DNA of 64,000 bases from JARKQH01 sp964631605. Its GTDB lineage: Bacteria; Verrucomicrobiota; Verrucomicrobiia; Limisphaerales; UBA8199. The notes under the pieces were generated by a model that was not told where the DNA came from, did no database searches, and saw nothing but the letters and a program-made list of their open reading frames with translations. Made by a program: the position numbers and the translations under genes. The stretch lies in assembly GCA_964631605.1 (NCBI GenBank), contig CAZVYG010000013.1, forward strand, positions 21,234 to 85,233. The letters run 5' to 3'. This document shows positions 54,525 through 63,660 of this stretch, in pieces (the first letter of the stretch is position 1; each line of letters opens with the position of its first letter).

Positions 54525-56759
54525 ATGCGAACGGCAAACGGGCTCGCCATCGCGGGCGCACTCGGGTTCCTTACGCTGGCTCCCGCCGCCTGGGGCCAGA
54601 CGCGCCCCTACATCGGCTACGCCTATCCCGCAGGGGGCCGGCAGGGCACGGTCTTCCAAGTCAAACTCGGCGGCCAGGGACTGGACGATGTCAACGCGGT
54701 CTTCGTGACCGGCGCGGGCGTCAGCGGGCGGGTGGTGGAATATCATCGCGCGCTCAATCCGCAGGAGATTACCTTGTTAAACGAGCAACTGCGCGAGCTG
54801 AAGCGGGCCCAAAGACCCGCCGCTGGCGCCGCCCGGCGCGCCGAAAAAAAAGATGGCGCCGAGCCGGCTATGATGATGTCCGAGGATGCCATGATGGCTT
54901 CGTCCTCCGGCGGGCGGCCCCGGGGAAAGGCGGCTGCCACCTCGAACCAGGCCGCCGAGGAACTGATTAAAAAAATCGAGAGGCGGTTGGCGGGTTATGT
55001 CAACCGCCCCGCCAGCGCGGCCCTGGCTCATATCGTTTGGCTCGAGGTAACCATCGCGCCGGATGCGGCCCCCGGCCTGCGCGAGTTGCGACTGGGCACG
55101 CCCCGCGGCGTTTCCAACCCCCTGGTCTTTGCCGTCGGCCAACTGCCCGAGGTCTCCCGCAAGCCGATGGTGACCGCGCCCTTGCAGGTGCTGGGCAAGG
55201 AGGAACTGGCTTTGCGCAAACGTCCCCCCGAAGAGGAGGAAGAGCGCATCACGCTGCCTTGCACCCTGAACGGTCAAATCGCTTCCGGCGAGCGCAACCG
55301 CTACCGTTTCACCGCGCGGAAGGGGCAACAGCTCGTCATCACCTCCCAGGCCCGGCAATTGATCCCCTACATCGCCGACGCCGTCCCCGGCTGGTTTCAA
55401 CCCGTCCTGGCCCTGTATGACGCCAAAGGCAAAGAGGTTGCTTATGACGACGATTACCAGTTCCGCCCGGATCCGACGATCCTCTACCGCGTGCCCGAAG
55501 ACGGAGAATATGTCCTGACCATTTACGATGCGATCTATCGCGGGCGCGAGGATTTTGTATATCGCATTACGATTGGCGAGATTCCCTTTGTGACCAGCCA
55601 CTTCCCCTTGGGTGCGCGCACCAACGCCCCCGCCAAAATCACGGTCAAGGGCTGGAACCTGGGCGCGGAGCAGCTTGCCGCTCCCGGGGCCGAGGGGCAG
55701 GCTGGCCGTTACTCGTTTTGCGCAACATCGGGGCCGTATGTCTCGAATCCGCGCTGCTTCGCGCGGGACATCCTGCCCGAAACCCTGGAACAGGAACCGA
55801 ACAATGCTCCCGCTCAGGCGCAGACCCTGTCCCTGCCCATGATCATCAACGGCAGAATAGACCGCCCCGGCGACTGGGATGTGTTCCAGTTCTCCGGAAA
55901 ATCCAACGACACGGTGGTTGCCGAAGTGTCCGCGCGACGCCTCGAGTCCCTGTTGGATTCGGTGGTGAAGCTCACCGACGCAGCCGGCAACCTGGTCGCA
56001 TTTAACGACGATTGCGAAGACCCGGAAGCCGGGGTGATCACTCACCACGCCGATTCCTGCCTCATGGCCCGTTTGCCCGCCGACGGGACTTATTATGTTC
56101 ACCTCGGCGACACCGCGCGCAACGGGGGCCCGGACTACGCCTACCGCCTGCGGGTGAGCCAGCCCCAGCCGGACTTTGCCCTCCGCGTGGTTCCCTCCAG
56201 CGTCAGCCTCCGCAGCAAGGGCAACGCCACCCTCAATGTCCACGTCATCCGCAAGGACGGTTTCACCGGCCCGATCAAACTGGACCTCAAGGACCCCCCG
56301 GCCGGTTTCTCCGCCAGCCCCGTGTCCCTCACCGGAACCCAAACCGTCGCGCGGCTCAATGTCAGAACGACTCTCCCCGCCACCGAGAAACCCCTGGTCC
56401 TCTCGGTCATCGGCACCGCCCGCATTCAGGGACAGGACGTCGCCCGCGAAGCCGTCCCGGCGGAGGACCGGATGCAGGCCTTTCTGTGGCGGCACCTGGT
56501 TCCTGCCGCGGATTTCAAAGTCTTGGTGTACGACCCCAATTACCAGCCTCCGCCCAAACGGGTCCCGCCCCCGCGTCCCCCTGCCCCGGCGGAGCCCAAG
56601 CCTGTGCTGGTCGCCGCCAACGCCTCCACCGAAAAACCCAAATTCAGCAAACAACAGGTCGCCGGCCGGTTGCGCCAACTCAAGCTGCTCTACGAAGAGG
56701 GCCTCCTCACCGACGAATTCCACGCCGAGAAAGTGGCCGAATGCGAGGCGGCGCGGTGA
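54525..56759 (+). CDS. Secreted PPC-domain protein of the DUF1501 cluster
   Basis: 744 residues, starting 2 bases after the DUF1501 stop. A signal peptide (to AWGQ) is followed by a TIG-like stretch (YIGYAYPAGGRQGTVFQVKLGGQGL), a low-complexity Ala/Lys/Met region (MMMSEDAMMASSSGG) and two bacterial pre-peptidase C-terminal (PPC) domains. Examples are GERNRYRFTARKGQQLVI to DGEYVLTIYD, and RPGDWDVFQFSGKSNDTVVA to DGTYYVHLGD. A further beta domain and a Pro-rich linker follow. The last about 35 residues, KQQVAGRLRQLKLLYEEGLL, resemble a short C-terminal oligomerisation (SHOCT) helix pair. No protease domain is seen, although PPC domains often accompany proteases. Confidence 0.85.
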   Translation: MRTANGLAIAGALGFLTLAPAAWGQTRPYIGYAYPAGGRQGTVFQVKLGGQGLDDVNAVFVTGAGVSGRVVEYHRALNPQEITLLNEQLRELKRAQRPAAGAARRAEKKDGAEPAMMMSEDAMMASSSGGRPRGKAAATSNQAAEELIKKIERRLAGYVNRPASAALAHIVWLEVTIAPDAAPGLRELRLGTPRGVSNPLVFAVGQLPEVSRKPMVTAPLQVLGKEELALRKRPPEEEEERITLPCTLNGQIASGERNRYRFTARKGQQLVITSQARQLIPYIADAVPGWFQPVLALYDAKGKEVAYDDDYQFRPDPTILYRVPEDGEYVLTIYDAIYRGREDFVYRITIGEIPFVTSHFPLGARTNAPAKITVKGWNLGAEQLAAPGAEGQAGRYSFCATSGPYVSNPRCFARDILPETLEQEPNNAPAQAQTLSLPMIINGRIDRPGDWDVFQFSGKSNDTVVAEVSARRLESLLDSVVKLTDAAGNLVAFNDDCEDPEAGVITHHADSCLMARLPADGTYYVHLGDTARNGGPDYAYRLRVSQPQPDFALRVVPSSVSLRSKGNATLNVHVIRKDGFTGPIKLDLKDPPAGFSASPVSLTGTQTVARLNVRTTLPATEKPLVLSVIGTARIQGQDVAREAVPAEDRMQAFLWRHLVPAADFKVLVYDPNYQPPPKRVPPPRPPAPAEPKPVLVAANASTEKPKFSKQQVAGRLRQLKLLYEEGLLTDEFHAEKVAECEAAR

Positions 56760-56878
56760 TTCGGCCTCCAGCCGCCTGAAGCTGCCGCGAGCGGCGGAGC
56801 TGCCACGCCCGGCGGCGGCGGCTTGATCGTTGCCCGGGGATTGCATCGGCCCGAATTGCGATTATCCTATAGGCAGCT

Positions 56879-57781
56879 ATGGCAAAACGAATTTTTCTGC
56901 TGCTGGCGGTCAACCTGCTGGTCATGGTGACCATCACCGTGATCCTCGGCCTGCTCCGTGTCGGAAACTATTTCCCCGAAGGCGGTTTGGCCGGTCTGGC
57001 CGTATTCTGTTTGATCTGGGGTTTTGCGGGCGCCTTTATTTCCCTGGGCCTTTCCCGCCTGATGGCCAAATGGATGATGGGCGTCCGGGTGATTCCGCCC
57101 GACACGCGCGATCCCAGGCTGCAGGAACTGGTGCAGATGGTCCATCACCTCTCCCGTCAGGCCGGTCTGCCCCGCATGCCCGAGGTGGGCATTTACGACT
57201 CCGCTGACGTCAACGCTTTTGCGACCGGCCCGACCCGTTCGCGCGCGCTGGTGGCCGTTTCCACCGGTCTGCTGGGGCGGATGCGCCAGCAGGAGGTGGC
57301 CGGCGTCCTGGCCCATGAAGTCGCCCACATCGCCAATGGCGACATGGTCACCATGACCCTCATCCAGGGCGTGGTGAACGCCTTCGCCTTGTTCCTCTCG
57401 CGCGTTCTGGCTTTTGTCATCAGCCAGGCGCTCCGGTCTCGCGACGACCGCGGCGGCGGTTGGATTCAGTTCCTGTTGGCCCAGCTCTTTTACATCCTCT
57501 TCTCGATTCTCGGCTCGATTGTCGTCTTCTGGTTCTCGCGCATTCGCGAATACCGGGCCGATGCGGGCGGCGCCCAGTTGGCCGGCCGCGACAACATGCT
57601 GGCCGCGCTCCGGGCCTTGCAGCGGCTTTATGATCCGGAGATCGCCGCCGCCGATGCCCGGCAGAGTCAGGCCTTCCAGTCCTTGAAAATTTCCGGCGCT
57701 CGCGTCGGCCTGGCCCGGCTCTTCTCCAGCCATCCGCCCCTCGAGGAACGCATCGCCCGGCTCGAGCAGGCAAACTTCTGA
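56879..57781 (+). CDS. htpX: HtpX-type M48 zinc metalloprotease
   Basis: 300 residues. Two N-terminal transmembrane helices (about 5-27 and 36-58), the zinc motif HEVAH (about residue 146) in GVLAHEVAHIANGDMV, a third Zn ligand Glu in SRIREYRADAGGA and two more helices (about 170-190 and 198-222) match HtpX. The C-terminal SSHPPLEERIARL stretch is also conserved. HtpX cuts damaged inner-membrane proteins at the cytoplasmic side. An AT-rich TATCCTATAG lies just before the start and could be part of its promoter. Convergent with the next gene; only five bases separate the stops. Confidence 0.95.
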   Translation: MAKRIFLLLAVNLLVMVTITVILGLLRVGNYFPEGGLAGLAVFCLIWGFAGAFISLGLSRLMAKWMMGVRVIPPDTRDPRLQELVQMVHHLSRQAGLPRMPEVGIYDSADVNAFATGPTRSRALVAVSTGLLGRMRQQEVAGVLAHEVAHIANGDMVTMTLIQGVVNAFALFLSRVLAFVISQALRSRDDRGGGWIQFLLAQLFYILFSILGSIVVFWFSRIREYRADAGGAQLAGRDNMLAALRALQRLYDPEIAAADARQSQAFQSLKISGARVGLARLFSSHPPLEERIARLEQANF

Positions 57782-57786
57782 GCGCG

Positions 57787-58776
57787 TCAGTCTCCCCTTA
57801 CGCGCAGGAGTACTTTGCCCATCGGCCCCTCGGCCAGCCGCTCGAACGCGGCCGGGAGTTCTTCAAACGGAAACACGCGATCCACCAACGGACGCGCCCC
57901 GGTGCGGCTCAGCAAGCGCAGGACTTCCTTCCAAGCCGCGCGCGCTTCCTCGTTGGTATAGGCGCCCACGGCCACCCCGCCCATCCGGATGCGGCGGAAG
58001 AACAGCGTTGCGGTGTTGAACTCGGGCACCGGCCCGGCCAGCCGCCCCACCAGGCTCACCCGGCCCAATTCGCCCAGGGTGTCAATCACCTCCGGCAGCA
58101 ACCTGCCGCCGATATTGTCTATGGCCAGGTCCACGCGCCGGGGTGCAATCGCCGCTTTGGCCGCCTCGCGCCAGTGTGAATCCTCCGGGTTGAAGACCGC
58201 CGACGCCCCCAACCGACGCAGCCGCTCGCCTTTGGCCGCGCTGCGCGACAAGGCCAGCACCCGCAGGCCCATCCCCGCCGCCAACTGCACCGCCGCCGTC
58301 CCCACCCCGCCCGAAGCCCCCGTCACCAACACCACCGCTCCCGCCAGCAGCGCTCCCCACAACGTCAGCGCCTGGTAGGCGGTCAGGTAAACCAGCGTCG
58401 CCCCCGCGGCTTCCGGCTCGCTCCAGCCCGGCGGAATCTCCACCAAACCCTCGGCCGGAACCGCCACCCGCTCCGCAAACGTCCCCGGCCGGTTGCCGCC
58501 GACGTCGCCGCGCAGGATGGCCATGCGTTGCCCCACGACCACCCCCTTCACCCCGCTGCCGACCTCAATCACAGTTCCCATCCCGTCCCGCCCGAGAATG
58601 TGTGGCAGCGCCGGCCTGGCCGGATACTGCCGCTCGGCCAGGTAGCGGTCGGCCGGGTTCAGCCCCGCATAATGCACCTCGAGAGTCACCTCGCCGGGTT
58701 GCGGCGCCGGGTTCGGCACGTCGCTCAGGCGCAGCGATCCCAGGCCATTCTGTTCGTGAAGCAGCCACGCTTTCAT
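57787..58776 (-). CDS. Quinone-oxidoreductase-like MDR-family dehydrogenase
   Basis: 329 residues. The zinc-independent MDR layout is visible: MKAWLLHEQNGLGSL, GLNPADRYLAERQYPARPALPHILGRDGMG, then the NADP-binding motif GASGGVGTAAVQLAAGMGLRV and a C-terminal RRVDLAIDNIGG strand region. Cys ligands for zinc are missing, which fits quinone reductase/zeta-crystallin-like members. It should reduce a quinone or unsaturated carbonyl with NAD(P)H. The natural substrate is not clear. Confidence 0.9.
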   Translation of the reverse strand: MKAWLLHEQNGLGSLRLSDVPNPAPQPGEVTLEVHYAGLNPADRYLAERQYPARPALPHILGRDGMGTVIEVGSGVKGVVVGQRMAILRGDVGGNRPGTFAERVAVPAEGLVEIPPGWSEPEAAGATLVYLTAYQALTLWGALLAGAVVLVTGASGGVGTAAVQLAAGMGLRVLALSRSAAKGERLRRLGASAVFNPEDSHWREAAKAAIAPRRVDLAIDNIGGRLLPEVIDTLGELGRVSLVGRLAGPVPEFNTATLFFRRIRMGGVAVGAYTNEEARAAWKEVLRLLSRTGARPLVDRVFPFEELPAAFERLAEGPMGKVLLRVRGD

Positions 58777-58854
58777 AACACGTCGCGGCAGTCTAACCCG
58801 GGCTGGCGGCGGCGAAAAGCGCCGGGGTTCGCGGGGACGCGCCTCACTTTCGGC

Positions 58855-59721
58855 TTAGAACGACGGCATCGTCAGGCTGGAATGGTCCCGCGCCCAAATG
58901 GCCCGCTCGCTGGTGCGCGGCAGATTATAACCCATCGCGCTGTTCCGGATGGTTTCGACATGCCCGTCCATGAAGCTCGCGTTGACCTTGCGGTTATGGC
59001 GCGGCACCGAGCGCGAATCCCCCACCGAAAACGAACCGTCGCTCGGCACGCGGAAATAGCTGCAGCCAAACCCCACCGTCGCCAGCACCACGTCAAAATC
59101 CTTGTCCTCCTGCCAGCTATCCGGCCCAAGGTCCTTGGTCGCCAGCGTCACCGCTCCCGCGTCGGCGTACACCACGGCCGCCGACGGCTTGGCGACCGCC
59201 GCCTCGTTGAGCCCCCGCCGCTGCGGCACCGAGTTGGCCAGCGTATTGCCAAACTCGCGGTGATTCATCCCGATCCCCAGGCAATTGTTGGTGCTGATCG
59301 AACCGCCCCCCGCCCGCGCCGCCAGCCACACCAACGCCGCGCAGTCAAATACCTTCCGGTTCGGCAAATGCCCGTTCAGCCGCAAAATGTCCTGCCACCA
59401 CAGCGTGTTGGCGTTCTGCACCACAAAGGTCGCCGCGTCATACGTCCAGGGGTCCCACGACGGAAACCCGCGCTCCACCCACAACGGCGTCAACCGCCCG
59501 TTGTTCTCCTCGATGAACAAACGCAGGCCGACATTCACCTGGCGCATGTTGCTCGAGCAATTCGCCGTTTTGGCCCGGTCTTTCGCCCGGCCCAGCGCCG
59601 GCAACAGCATGCTTGCCAGAATCGCAATGATCGCTATCACCACCAGCAGTTCAATGAGTGTAAAACCGCCTTGTTGGCGCCAGCCGCGTCCCCCGCCTTC
59701 GAAGTTAAGTCGCTTCTTCAT
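58855..59721 (-). CDS. Orphan type II pseudopilin with H-X9-DG C-terminus
   Basis: 288 residues from the ATG at 59721 (MKKRLNFEGGG); longer frames upstream are open to 59922 but do not improve the leader. The prepilin site is QGGFTLIELLVVIAIIAILA. The conserved NCSSNMRQVNVGLRLFIEENNGRL stretch follows, and the H-X9-DG signature is HNRKVNASFMDGH. It is the only orphan pseudopilin on the minus strand. An argJ gene lies upstream on the same strand, 309 bases away. Confidence 0.87.
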   Translation of the reverse strand: MKKRLNFEGGGRGWRQQGGFTLIELLVVIAIIAILASMLLPALGRAKDRAKTANCSSNMRQVNVGLRLFIEENNGRLTPLWVERGFPSWDPWTYDAATFVVQNANTLWWQDILRLNGHLPNRKVFDCAALVWLAARAGGGSISTNNCLGIGMNHREFGNTLANSVPQRRGLNEAAVAKPSAAVVYADAGAVTLATKDLGPDSWQEDKDFDVVLATVGFGCSYFRVPSDGSFSVGDSRSVPRHNRKVNASFMDGHVETIRNSAMGYNLPRTSERAIWARDHSSLTMPSF

Positions 59722-60030
59722 AACGTTCGGGGCCTTTACCCGGTAATGGTCTCTCCCGATTTCGATAAATGGCCTTGAGTCATTTTCCTCCATCTTTTCC
59801 CCAAGCGCAACGTCGTTTCCCGCGCCGAACAGGGTTCCATATATCCTCCTCTCCACTCGCGCCGGTCGGGTGTCTCCAGACTGGCGGCCAGGAGCCCCGG
59901 CGAAAAGCCCCGCTTCACTCAATGATTCTCCAGCCGTGCGCCGGTCAGCCGCACAAGCCGGGCCCGCACGAACCCCAGGGTTCCAAAACCCGACATGGGA
60001 CGGAGTCCCGGGCGGGACCAGCCCAACGGG
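59722..60030. other. Intergenic region between argJ and pseudopilin
   Basis: 309 bases. The pseudopilin frame is open through most of it. A 34-codon frame starts at 59840 (minus) behind AGGAGGA with a spacing of only three bases; it is not called. The region should hold the argJ terminator and pseudopilin promoter, but neither is obvious. Confidence 0.4.
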
Positions 60031-61359
60031 CTAGCCGCCCAGCGCGGAGGGGTCGCTCACATCCCCCTTGTTGAACTCCACGTACGCCTCGGTGAGGTCG
60101 GCCGCGTAAACCAGCGCGCAAGCGCGTCCGAGGTTCAAACGGATGTGCAGATCAAACTCGCGCGGCGCAACGGCGGCGCACAGGTCCCGGAACGAGACCC
60201 GGGTCGGCTGTCCGTGTTGAAGGCTCCAAAGAATGCGGCGGCTGCCGGGGGCGCTGTAGCCGATGTCCACTTTCTCCTCCACCACTTTGGCGGGACTGTA
60301 GCCCAGGGCGTCCATGATGCGGCCCCAATTGGGGTCGCCGCCGTGCCAGCTCGTCTTCACCAGCGCGCTGTTGGCGACGGCGCGGGCGGCCGCCTCCGCA
60401 TCCGCCGCCGAGCGGGCGCCCTCGACCCGCACGGTGACAAAACGCGACACGCCTTCCCCGTCGCGAACGATCATCCGCGCCAGCTCGAGGCAAACATGAT
60501 CCAGCGCCGTCTGGAAGGCGGAGAAGCCGGGCGCCGCCGTGGTCCGCAGGATTGGATGGTTGGCCAGGCCGTTGGCCAGCAACAGCACGGTGTCGTTGGT
60601 GCTCATGTCGCCGTCCACGGTGATGCGATTAAAACTGCGGGCGACGGCTTGTTCCAGGGCGGCCTGCAGCGGACGCGGGGCAATGGCGGCATCGGTGGTG
60701 ATGAAACAGAGCATCGTGGCGTGGAGGGCGGCGGCCGCGGGCCGGCGGCCGCTGGCGCTCATGCCGGGCTGGATCATGCCCGCGCCTTTGCAAATGCCGC
60801 CGAGCCGGACCTTTTTCCCGGCGATTGTCAATTCGACCGCGACCTGTTTGGGACGGGTGTCGCTGGTGAGGATGGCTTCGGCGGCCTGGTCGGCATGCCG
60901 GGGGGTGGCGCCCAGCTCGACGGCGGCCTCAATAATCCCGGCGCGCACGTTGTCCATCGGCAGCGTCACCCCGATCCGCCCGGTCGAGCCGACCAACCCG
61001 CAGCCGCGCGGCAGGTTGAGGGCGCGTTCGGCGAACCGCGCCATCTCCTCGGCGTCGCGCAGACCCTGGCGGCCCGTGCAGGCGTTGGCATTGCCCGAAT
61101 TGACGACAATAAGCTGCGCGCTGCCCTTGCGCACGCGTGGAATGCACAGCTTGACCGGCGCGGCGCACACCTGGTTGGTCGTGAACATGCCGGCCACGGC
61201 GGCGGGGACGTCGGACACGATCAGGGCCAGGTCCCGCTTGCGTCCCTTCTCCGAGCCTTTGCCCGTGCCCAGCCGTTTGATGTCGCAAAACACACCCGAC
61301 GCCCGAAATCCTTGCGCCGCCACCACCGATCCCGCAACCGATTTGAGTTTGCTTTTCAT
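60031..61359 (-). CDS. argJ: ArgJ, bifunctional ornithine acetyltransferase / N-acetylglutamate synthase
   Basis: 442 residues from the ATG at 61359, with GGAAGGCG upstream. Family motifs are clear: FTTNQVCAAPV, VVNSGNANACTG, GSTGRIGVTLPMD, GICKGAGMIQPGM, ATML (the Thr encoded at 60715-60717 is the expected self-cleavage nucleophile), NRITVDGDMSTNDT and DPNWGRIMDALGY-like residues near the end. ArgJ closes the arginine acetyl cycle. The protein carries a 13-residue Ala/Arg/Gly-rich insertion directly before ATML that typical ArgJ proteins lack. Confidence 0.93.
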   Translation of the reverse strand: MKSKLKSVAGSVVAAQGFRASGVFCDIKRLGTGKGSEKGRKRDLALIVSDVPAAVAGMFTTNQVCAAPVKLCIPRVRKGSAQLIVVNSGNANACTGRQGLRDAEEMARFAERALNLPRGCGLVGSTGRIGVTLPMDNVRAGIIEAAVELGATPRHADQAAEAILTSDTRPKQVAVELTIAGKKVRLGGICKGAGMIQPGMSASGRRPAAAALHATMLCFITTDAAIAPRPLQAALEQAVARSFNRITVDGDMSTNDTVLLLANGLANHPILRTTAAPGFSAFQTALDHVCLELARMIVRDGEGVSRFVTVRVEGARSAADAEAAARAVANSALVKTSWHGGDPNWGRIMDALGYSPAKVVEEKVDIGYSAPGSRRILWSLQHGQPTRVSFRDLCAAVAPREFDLHIRLNLGRACALVYAADLTEAYVEFNKGDVSDPSALGG

Positions 61360-61517
61360 TACAATCAACGCCTTCCCGAATAACGCAAACCGCCGCCGAG
61401 CAAAAGCGAATTATCCGGGCAGCGAAGGATTTTTACTCCGCCCGAAAGACAACGCAAATGATCCCCTTCTCCTCCGGGATTGCGGCGCGGGTCGGCGGGG
61501 GACTATGCTCCCGCCTC

Positions 61518-62120
61518 ATGAGTGATGCCACTCTGGCAGGCAGACTGGGCGCCCTGATGGCCTGGGCGCGCCAGTGCAGCTCGGTGATCTGGCGCTGGGA
61601 AGCGCAGCTCCGGGGCGTGGAGTTCCAGGGAAACGCGGTATTCCTGGGACGGCCGATCATCAGCGTCGCGCCGCGAGGCCGGGTTGTGCTCGGGCACGGC
61701 GTGCGGATTGCCAGCGCGCTGCGTTCCAACCCGCTGGGCCTGTCACAACCCTCGGTGCTGCGCGCCTTCGCGCCCGGCGCGCAACTGATCCTGGGCCCGG
61801 GCGTGGGGATCAGCGGCAGCGTGCTGTGCGCCGGCAGCCGCATTGAGATCGGCGAACAAACGATCCTCGGCGCCGGCGCCATGATCCTCGACAATGATTT
61901 CCATTTTCCGGTGGGCCAATGGGGCTGGGGCGCCGACAGCGCGGTCAATGCGCGCCCGGTGATGATTGGCCGCGGCGTGTTCATCGGCGCCCGGGCGATC
62001 ATTCTCAAGGGCGTGACGGTCGGCGACCGGGCGGTGATCGGGGCCGGAGCGGTCGTGACGCGGGACGTCCCCGCAGGACACCGGGCGGTCGGGAACCCGG
62101 CAAGGATCATCGCCCAGTGA
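61518..62120 (+). CDS. Left-handed beta-helix (hexapeptide) acyltransferase
   Basis: 200 residues from the ATG at 61518; the frame is open to 61458, so the start may be earlier. Hexapeptide repeats fill the middle and end: GNAVFLGRPIISVAPRG, GPGVGISGSVLCAGSRIEIG, TILGAGAMILDNDFHF and MIGRGVFIGARAIILKGVTV, followed by the typical GAGAVVTRDVPAGHRAVGNP tail. The family includes O-acetyltransferases for polysaccharides, LPS or serine/maltose-type substrates. The His in DNDFHFP could be the catalytic residue. The acceptor is unknown. Confidence 0.85.
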   Translation: MSDATLAGRLGALMAWARQCSSVIWRWEAQLRGVEFQGNAVFLGRPIISVAPRGRVVLGHGVRIASALRSNPLGLSQPSVLRAFAPGAQLILGPGVGISGSVLCAGSRIEIGEQTILGAGAMILDNDFHFPVGQWGWGADSAVNARPVMIGRGVFIGARAIILKGVTVGDRAVIGAGAVVTRDVPAGHRAVGNPARIIAQ

Positions 62121-62224
62121 ACCAAGTTCTGGCTTGCCACCGGTGCGGACGGCATCTTCAATTTCATCCATGCCGCTCCCTTTCGGCGGATGGTTTCGCC
62201 GGACGGGAGACGTAAGCCCATACC

Positions 62225-63604
62225 ATGGCCAATGACTCACGCAACCCGCATCGCCCGCCGCCCCGCATTCTGATCGTGGATGACGATCCGGGGCAGCGGA
62301 GCCTGCTGGATTCGTTTCTCAAAAGCCAGGGGTTCGAGACCGTCGTCGCCGGGTCGGGCGAGGAGGCGCTGGCGCGCCTGGCTGCCGAGGAGTTCAACAT
62401 GATGATCTCGGACGTCCGGATGCCCGGCCTGTCCGGTCTGGAGACCCTGCGCCGCGCCCGCGCGGCCAACGCGGTCCTGCCGGTTCTGCTGGTCACGGCC
62501 TATGCCGACATCCGGGAGGCGGTCGGCGCCATGAAAGACGGCGCGCTCAATTACCTTGCCAAACCCATTGACCTCGACGAACTGCTCGCCACCGTCCGGC
62601 AGGCTACAGGCCTTTCGCCCAGCGCCCCGTTGAAGTTCGGCGCGGAACGCGAGGTGCCGGCCCATGTGGTGGCGCAAAGCCCCCTGATGCGGGCCGTGCT
62701 GCATGATGCCTCGCTCATTGCCCCTTCGGACAGCCGGGTGCTGATCACCGGCGAAAGCGGCGTCGGCAAGGAGGTCCTGGCGGAAATCATTCACGGCTGG
62801 AGCGCCCGGGCCGCCGGGCCGATGGTCAAGGTCAATTGCGCCGCCATCCCCGAGACCCTGCTCGAGAGCGAGCTCTTCGGCCATGAAAAAGGCGCCTTTA
62901 CCGGCGCGGTCGCGCAGCGCATCGGGCGCTTCGAGCAGGCCCGCGACGGGACGATTTTCCTGGATGAAATCGGGGACATGTCGCCCGGCCTGCAAGCCAA
63001 GCTGCTGCGGGTGACGCAGGACGGGCTGTTCAACCGCATCGGCTCGAACAAGGAGCTGCACACCAACGCCCGCATCCTCGCCGCCACGAACCGCAATCTG
63101 GAAGAGGAAGTCAAAGCCGGCCGGTTCCGCGAAGACTTGTTCTATCGGCTCAACGTGGTCGAGCTGCATCTGCCCCCGCTGCGCGACCGGCGCGAGGACA
63201 TCCTCCCCCTGGCCAACGCGTTCCTGGCCGAGTTCACCCGGGGCCGGGCGCGGTTCTCCGCCGGCGTGACCGAATGCCTCACCCGTTACCCCTGGCCGGG
63301 CAACGTGCGCGAGTTGCGCAACTCGATGGAACGCGCCGCCCTCTTGTCCCAAAGCGACGTCATCCTCCTGGAACACCTCCCCGCCCGGGTCCGCGCCGCG
63401 GCCGCCAACGCCCCCTCGGCGGCGGAAATCGAAGCCGGTCATTTGGACGACATCGAGCGCCAGGCCATCTTCCAGGCCTTGCGGAAGCACAACTTCAACC
63501 GCACCGAGACGGCGCGCGCCCTGGGCATCAGCCGCCGCGCCCTCATCTACAAGCTGCAGCGTTTCCGCGAAATGGGCTTGCAGGTGGACGCCGACGCCGG
63601 CTGA
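62225..63604 (+). CDS. NtrC-type sigma-54-dependent response regulator
   Basis: 459 residues. The receiver domain has ILIVDDDPGQRSLL, the phospho-acceptor Asp in MMISDVRMPGLSG (about residue 61) and LLVTAYAD. The AAA+ domain has Walker A GESGVGKE, the GAFTGA sigma-54 contact loop in EKGAFTGAVAQ, Walker B DGTIFLDEIGDM and an NVRELRNSMERA stretch. A Fis-type helix-turn-helix ends the protein (NRTETARALGISRRALIYKL). It should activate sigma-54 RNA polymerase after phosphorylation. No histidine kinase is next to it, so the partner is unknown. A sigma-54-like promoter is present at 9922-9936. Confidence 0.95.
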   Translation: MANDSRNPHRPPPRILIVDDDPGQRSLLDSFLKSQGFETVVAGSGEEALARLAAEEFNMMISDVRMPGLSGLETLRRARAANAVLPVLLVTAYADIREAVGAMKDGALNYLAKPIDLDELLATVRQATGLSPSAPLKFGAEREVPAHVVAQSPLMRAVLHDASLIAPSDSRVLITGESGVGKEVLAEIIHGWSARAAGPMVKVNCAAIPETLLESELFGHEKGAFTGAVAQRIGRFEQARDGTIFLDEIGDMSPGLQAKLLRVTQDGLFNRIGSNKELHTNARILAATNRNLEEEVKAGRFREDLFYRLNVVELHLPPLRDRREDILPLANAFLAEFTRGRARFSAGVTECLTRYPWPGNVRELRNSMERAALLSQSDVILLEHLPARVRAAAANAPSAAEIEAGHLDDIERQAIFQALRKHNFNRTETARALGISRRALIYKLQRFREMGLQVDADAG

Positions 63605-63660
63605 GGGTGGCGGGCCGACCTTTGGCAGGTGACCTGTTCGGAAGAGGTGCTAAACTGAGC

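Noticed and set aside
59736..59840. A 34-codon frame on the minus strand behind AGGAGGA
   Set aside because: The space between ribosome site and ATG is only three bases, the peptide has no recognisable character and it ends just before the pseudopilin start.
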